Source of the DNA: Paragonimus westermani
Lineage: Eukaryota; Platyhelminthes; Trematoda; Plagiorchiida; Troglotrematidae
Assembly: GCA_008508345.1 (NCBI GenBank)
Contig: QNGE01000929.1
Span: 144,192-208,191 of the forward strand
Direction of reading: 5' to 3'
Length of the DNA: 64,000 nt
Position numbers and translations under genes: made by a program. The notes beneath the pieces are model-generated. The model was not told where the DNA came from. It saw nothing but the letters and a program-made list of their open reading frames with translations, and searched no databases. The first letter of the stretch is position 1; each line of letters opens with the position of its first letter. This document shows, one piece after another, positions 58,904 to 64,000 of the stretch.

Positions 58904-58980
58904 CGTTCTAACTGTCATCAATGACGTGGGCGAAAAAATTGGTGAACTGTCAGTGTCACTCTCTATTGAAGAAGTTCCAG
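58904..58980 (+). CDS. C2CD3: C2CD3-like gene, exon C (right copy)
   Basis: Mirror copy of the left exon C, encoding 'VINDVGEKIGELSVSLSI'. The alternative in-frame donor lies at 59,064 (AAAG/GTATGG). No difference from the left copy was noticed. Confidence 0.8.
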
Positions 58981-60580
58981 GTAGGTTATTGATTGCCTCT
59001 CCACAACAGTGTTCAAAACCCACACTCTACAAAACGGTTTCGTCTCCATTTAAACTTGTCAAAGGTATGGCAGCTGACGAGACCAGTACTACAGCACAAA
59101 CTGTTCACACACAGACTTCACAACGTGACATATCTACACCTTTAGGCTAATTTCCGTTACGTTAGAGCTGAAACCTTTATGTCCAACGTGTGGATTAACT
59201 TGATCACTGAACATCTGAGGTGGATTTTTCGCTACTGGGCAAAACGTGTAACATAATATCTTAAGAAATGAATCCGCAATTGACCTGGAACAACACAGTG
59301 TTTCAGAGCCCCCTCCACTGGGCGGTCTCCCAAACTACCTGATACGTGAACACAGAGCACCTTCCACGCATTTAGGCTTTTTGGTTCGAAGAAATTGGAG
59401 CTGGGTTGGCTAAACTCGTCAACAGAAAAACGACCGTTCTTTACTCCGTACGGGGCGATCACTCAGTTGTCTGGATCAGCGTGCAGCTGAGCCTAGGTGT
59501 GCTAACTTCACATTCATGCAGAACACATCGTGTCACAATGTTCTCCAAAGTAGGGTCAGGTGCCGATCCATCGTGCGAACTTTGCGCGAACGTTGGTGAC
59601 TAATATGCCATCATCGCAGACGTGCGATGCGTTTCGATAGCCGATTGGGTGTTTCAAAGATCGCTGTACCGGGGTTGCAACATGGGCACACATTCACCTC
59701 ACTCCGAAACAGGCGGTTGGCACACAAGGACCCAAATTTCGGACAGACCGGAGTGGCGTTTTCGCCATTCCCCCTACAGTTCAAACACGCACAACCGTAT
59801 TCACTTGCCTTGCCTGAGTGTTCCAACGGGTGGCTGTTAGGGTGTCTGTCAGACCGACCACTGAACGGATGAGGCTTGGAGCAGGATTGCCAAAGTTTAG
59901 AGGCTTCCACAACTTACACCGATGTGTCGATCTTTCGGTTCTCTACTGTACTGATACACACGCAGCTTGATTCATCTTCTGTGAATGTGCTCAGTTTGTC
60001 AAACATAAATCGCCCACTCCATTTCCTATGATATACATTGCTGTTTTCGTACAACGTGTACTTAGTGTCCACCACTTTCAACCGTCATATAGCTGTTTTA
60101 TTATCGGTGGATAGCTTAGTGTTTTATTGATTGGTTCACTTCCCCTTAGCCTCGCGAATCATCACGCAATTTTTTAATGATAAAAATAAAACAATTTCCC
60201 CGCTCGTGCTCTGTCGCCTTGTTGTCCTCAATCATCTTGTGAAAAGGCTTACAGGCGTTTAGGGAATGCACTCTTCCCGTCTAATCTCCGTTGGACATCT
60301 CTTTCTAATATCTATAAATTCAGTTGGTCATTCATTAGTCATTCATTACATTTTCCTCTGAAAGGTTGATTTTTAATCTACTGTGATTTCACTGTTATCT
60401 CCTGTTGTCACGTTTCTCAATTTAAGCAATTAACTATACTTTGTATTACTAATAAGTGGTGTGGCAGATTTATGATTTTAGATGAGACCCAACTGTGTTC
60501 GAATGTAACAATGAGTTGACTGTCCAACGTTTCCTTTTCGCCCAAAATCATGGGAATTATGTTTTGCCTACCCTCAAAAG

Positions 60581-60795
60581 GTGAACACCTGTCGAAGACA
60601 GAAAACGAACCTGTTCAGCCGAGAGCAATGGAAGAACGCTTGACTCACGATGAACATACAAAAATACCCCAACAACTGTTCACAGTCCATGGTCGTTCAT
60701 TGAACGACTTGCTCACAACCGACGTGGGAGTCGACCAAAAGCAGATGCATCCATCACCAGCAAACAAGGAAGATGAGGAGAAACATTCCGTGAAG
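60581..60795 (+). CDS. C2CD3: C2CD3-like gene, probable exon D (right copy)
   Basis: Mirror copy of the left exon D, an acidic linker of about 71 residues, same borders and phase. The partner of exon F would lie beyond the right window edge if the right arm continues. Confidence 0.58.
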
Positions 60796-62885
60796 GTAAA
60801 ACAAATGGTGTATTCATCATCAGCACAGTATCTATTGTCGTGTTAGACCAGAGCGTACGCATGAACCCACCGAACCACTGCTGTTGTAGGGAGTATTTAT
60901 ATCGTTAATGTGTGGTTAACTTGCCAGGAAATCGATCCGTCTGTGATTGCTTGCTTTTATTGGTGGATTTATCAAGCTTTCAACCAAAGTGATTATATCA
61001 TTATATTGATGAGAAGAAAAAATCCGAACAACTGGACTGTCTGCTTTCTCTAACAGCTCCATTGTTGGCTGACTGACATTAGTAATGGCCTGTGTTGCGG
61101 ATCTCAAAGTGTGTTTTGTCAAGTAAACTGTCTTCGTCGTGGTCCGGTATGCGTGTTTACCACAGAATCCCGCTAAGACGAAAAGCTTTAGAATCACTGT
61201 TATCCCGTCATCTGATTTGTTGATACTCCTCCAGTTGTTATTTACCTATAGCGTTGTTTTGCAAACATTTCAGCCGTCGATCCACTAGTTCTATCACCCT
61301 CGTTGTGAAGTATGAGATGAATGAATTACTGGATAGTTCTTTTGTTGAATTACATTTACACTTGTATGCATACATGGTTGGTGACGTGTCGGCGGATCGG
61401 TTTAGACCAGAGGACATCTGTGTCCATATATCATCACTACAAATGCTGCATCCCTCAGACCTCCATTCACATGTATCCTATCCGCTTTACACCCTGATAC
61501 CTAAGACCTGCATGTGTGTACACAAAGACTTTCGTAGTTTAGGCAGTTTATTTTCGCTAACCAAGCGGTAGGTAGAAGGATGAAGGGAAATCTTTTTCTT
61601 TCGAAACCAATATGACTTTTTATTCGTAAGTTCTGTACTGAATGGGCAAACAGATAGTGTGAATGCAAGATGTGTAGGGTAAGAGAAATGTCACCATAGG
61701 AGTGGACAGCAAGACATAAGAAATTGGGGAGACAGATAGTGACTAAGAAGCGAAACAAAACCATCAGGATATAGTGCACCAATACCTCCGAAAATTCTCG
61801 ATGCTGACAAGCCTTAAGGACCTGAGTCAATGAATAGAAGATCAAGTGGGTTTTCGAAGGACATCGGCCGTCAGTTGGTACGGATAAATTACTTACGTTT
61901 AATGCGTTCATTTTCATTTGGTTAATAAATTGCTGTGAGTATGTTGAATATTTACCAGTCTCGTAAAACCAGCGCATTCACAGCCGCATTTGTCTTTGCG
62001 CCTGCCCATCTGTGATGCACTGACGTACCACACGTTTGAATTCATTTCCGCGGAGCTGTCGTTAACTTTGAACATCCACCGGTACAGCGTTTTTTCTGAC
62101 GGTCTGGTTCAGAGTTGCTTCCTTCTATAGCCTACAGTCTATACTATAACATACTATATATCCCGGCACCGCAATTTCAGACAACCAAGTTTGAGTTTAT
62201 CTACTTTTAGCTGTTTGTACAATGAATGCTTAAGAGTCCGTGTGTCAGTCATCCGGCGGTTGGTTTCCACCTGGCGAAATACCGCGGTGTTCGATACCAT
62301 GTTTGATCAACTAGTGTCCACACTATATCTTAGATATTTTAGATAAAGTCAACTTAAATGCCGCAACTTTTATCTGTATGGCCTCCACACGCTTAACACC
62401 AGTGTGCACAGTATCATGACTATGTAGGCAAACAATTTGGTTTTAATCTTCATGCTGCAGTTCTTCCAGATACGTTTTTTTTAAAAAACGCGAGGAAACA
62501 GAGTTTGTACAGGCCTTGTGAGCTCGTCACTCGCAGTCCACAAACGGACGCTTTACTAGACTTTTAATTAAGTGAAAGATGTTTGAACTATCGACACGTC
62601 CTCGTTGACACGGCTTCTAGAGGTAGGTGTAGCACCTTCGTCTGGAGAAGGTTGATAAGAAGAATATGCGTCACCCCTGTAGGTATCCAGTCCAAGTGAG
62701 CTTTTTCGCGATAGCGTAAACTGTAGATACTCGCCGGAATTGTTCTTCGTTATGCGCGAATATCGCGCTGTTATCTGCTAACGATAGCCTACGGATGATC
62801 GAGTTATGTGATCATGTTCGGCACACGAGGACGTCGAATGTTCGGTAGGTGACCTTCTATACGTTTGAACACATTATTAATTTGA

Positions 62886-62953
62886 ACAAATTTCTTCTGA
62901 GCGCACAACTGTGGATTGTGCAACCCAAAGTTGTGCGCTCAGAAGAAATTTGT
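62886..62953. repeat. 68-nt near-perfect hairpin (right arm)
   Basis: Mirror copy of the hairpin at 20,795-20,862, with the same stem and loop. Confidence 0.9.
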
Positions 62954-63163
62954 CCAGACCCTACGGTTACCATGGCCTCCCATTACCCACTTGACAACTC
63001 CGGAGGTCAATTTTGTCACCTAATTGACATTATTAGTTTGCAGATCAACTGTCGACATTGTAGCCAAATATTAACCAAAGCTGGGACTAAGACAACGCTG
63101 TTTCACGCACCTGACAACCTCAGACTAGTTAAAATAGTGAGTTCAAACAGAGAGCAGACATAT

Positions 63164-63207
63164 GTCGCGAGATGTTAACATTTTGATTTACTCTCATCAG
63201 TCTCCAA
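63164..63207 (-). ncRNA. PLE-associated hammerhead core, copy B (right arm)
   Basis: Mirror copy of 20,541-20,584, with the same altered GAAA box. Confidence 0.5.
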
Positions 63208-63293
63208 CGTAAAACCAGCAGTTTTTATACAGAACGCACATAGCAACAACAGTTGAGCCACATAGTTCTGACCTTTCGGCCCTCATAGTGCAA

Positions 63294-63704
63294 TCAATTC
63301 CACGATAGGGATATTGATTGCATGAGCGTCTTTTGTGTACACAAAGCTGGCCGGTGTTGTTTGATTAGCATTGTCTCCCTAATCGCTAACAGCTTCGGGT
63401 TATGTAACAATATCTTGAACGATTTGACGGAGTCAACTAAGTGATCGGTCGACCATACTTTCACCGTTCTACCCACATTTGGCAATTCTGCTAGGTTAAA
63501 CAACTTGCCTAGGCAACCAGACATACACAGCCCCGTGCAGAATGCTTCACTACTTTCAGAACCAAGCAACTTGTTATATTCCGGCAAGAGGGCATGCGGT
63601 ATTTGACTGAGCTCATGATCTTTTTCTTGAATTGGGCGAGTGAGAAACATCATTTCATTTTTCAATACGCCTGACCCGAACTTCTGTATGCTCCTCGGGA
63701 ACAT
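63294..63704 (-). pseudogene. Penelope-like endonuclease C-terminal fragment, copy B (right arm)
   Basis: Mirror copy of 20,083-20,454. It carries a base difference upstream (left ACTG, right AATG near 63,699), which adds an ATG at the start of the open frame. Truncated relic. Confidence 0.63.
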
Positions 63705-64000
63705 TGATCTTTGAAAGTTCTGCCCCAGGTTGATTGAATGCAGTTCATGTTAGAACCTATCCAGTCCAGATTGACATTCCGTTGCTTGGACAGCCTTGTG
63801 TTTACTTCTCCCCCTTAATTTGAGACAAAGATGAAATTTGAGCGTCTGTGTGCTGTTACGAGATTGTTCTGTGTCCCCAAGTGGCGTGCACCGGGGAGAA
63901 ATAACCTCGTTCCATACTTGTCTTGACAACCCATCTTCACTCGCGATCCTTTGGTTCGCACTTATCCGGTAGCAGTCTGAGCCTGTAACAGATAAGGGGA

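Larger units (their letters stand above)
44924..64000 (-). repeat. Right arm of the ~19-kb inverted repeat (open at the window edge)
   Basis: Reverse complement of 19,748-38,822. The arm begins immediately after a single N at 44,923, in the middle of a dispersed repeat copy ('TTAGTGTGAACCACTGATG'). It contains mirror copies of all left-arm features: C2CD3 exons A-D, PLE endonuclease fragments, hammerhead cores, RTE and SINE relics, and the 68-nt hairpin. Confidence 0.97.

Noticed and set aside
1..64000. CRISPR arrays, bacterial operons, phage or plasmid genes
   Set aside because: No regularly spaced direct repeats or dense coding; all signals fit a eukaryotic, intron-rich genome.

Overview
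The window looks like nuclear DNA of a parasitic flatworm, probably a trematode or cestode. No bacterial-style operon or dense coding is present. Coding sequence is split into short exons with GT/AG borders and long introns full of decayed retroelements. Three families point to Platyhelminthes: Penelope-like element (PLE) fragments with a GIY-YIG endonuclease and hammerhead ribozyme cores, RTE-type LINE fragments with the 'RWLGHVLRM' signature, and a tRNA-derived SINE carrying a hammerhead, like schistosome Sm-alpha. The organism assignment is inference.

Layout. (1) 1-19,747 is single-copy: the middle part of a minus-strand gene whose exons resemble C2CD3 (C2 domain-containing protein 3, a centriole/cilium assembly factor), with LINE and PLE relics in its introns. 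(2) 19,748-38,822 is the left arm of a very large inverted repeat. It holds the 5' exons of the same gene. (3) 38,823-44,923 is a 6.1-kb spacer with a 765-base run of N (38,943-39,707), retroelement debris, a hammerhead SINE, and a single N at 44,923. (4) 44,924-64,000 is the right arm, the reverse complement of the left arm to better than 99.9% by eye. It runs off the window end and carries a second, plus-strand copy of the 5' exons.

The gene model was built by hand. Eleven segments (A at 31,917 down to L near 2,004) were placed by splice sites, reading phase and resemblance to the C2CD3 domain order. Every junction from exon A to exon L is phase-compatible. The first exon and the C-terminal part were not found; the C-terminal part would lie beyond the left edge. 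Both copies start in the arms and diverge from the spacer.

The main observation is the ~19-kb near-perfect inverted repeat. Its inner breakpoint falls inside a dispersed repeat and at an N, so an assembly fold-back of two haplotypes is the leading explanation; a real head-to-head palindrome is the alternative. The most interesting biology is the set of PLE-linked hammerheads with a palindromic stem III, including a ribozyme lying between two endonuclease-only fragments.
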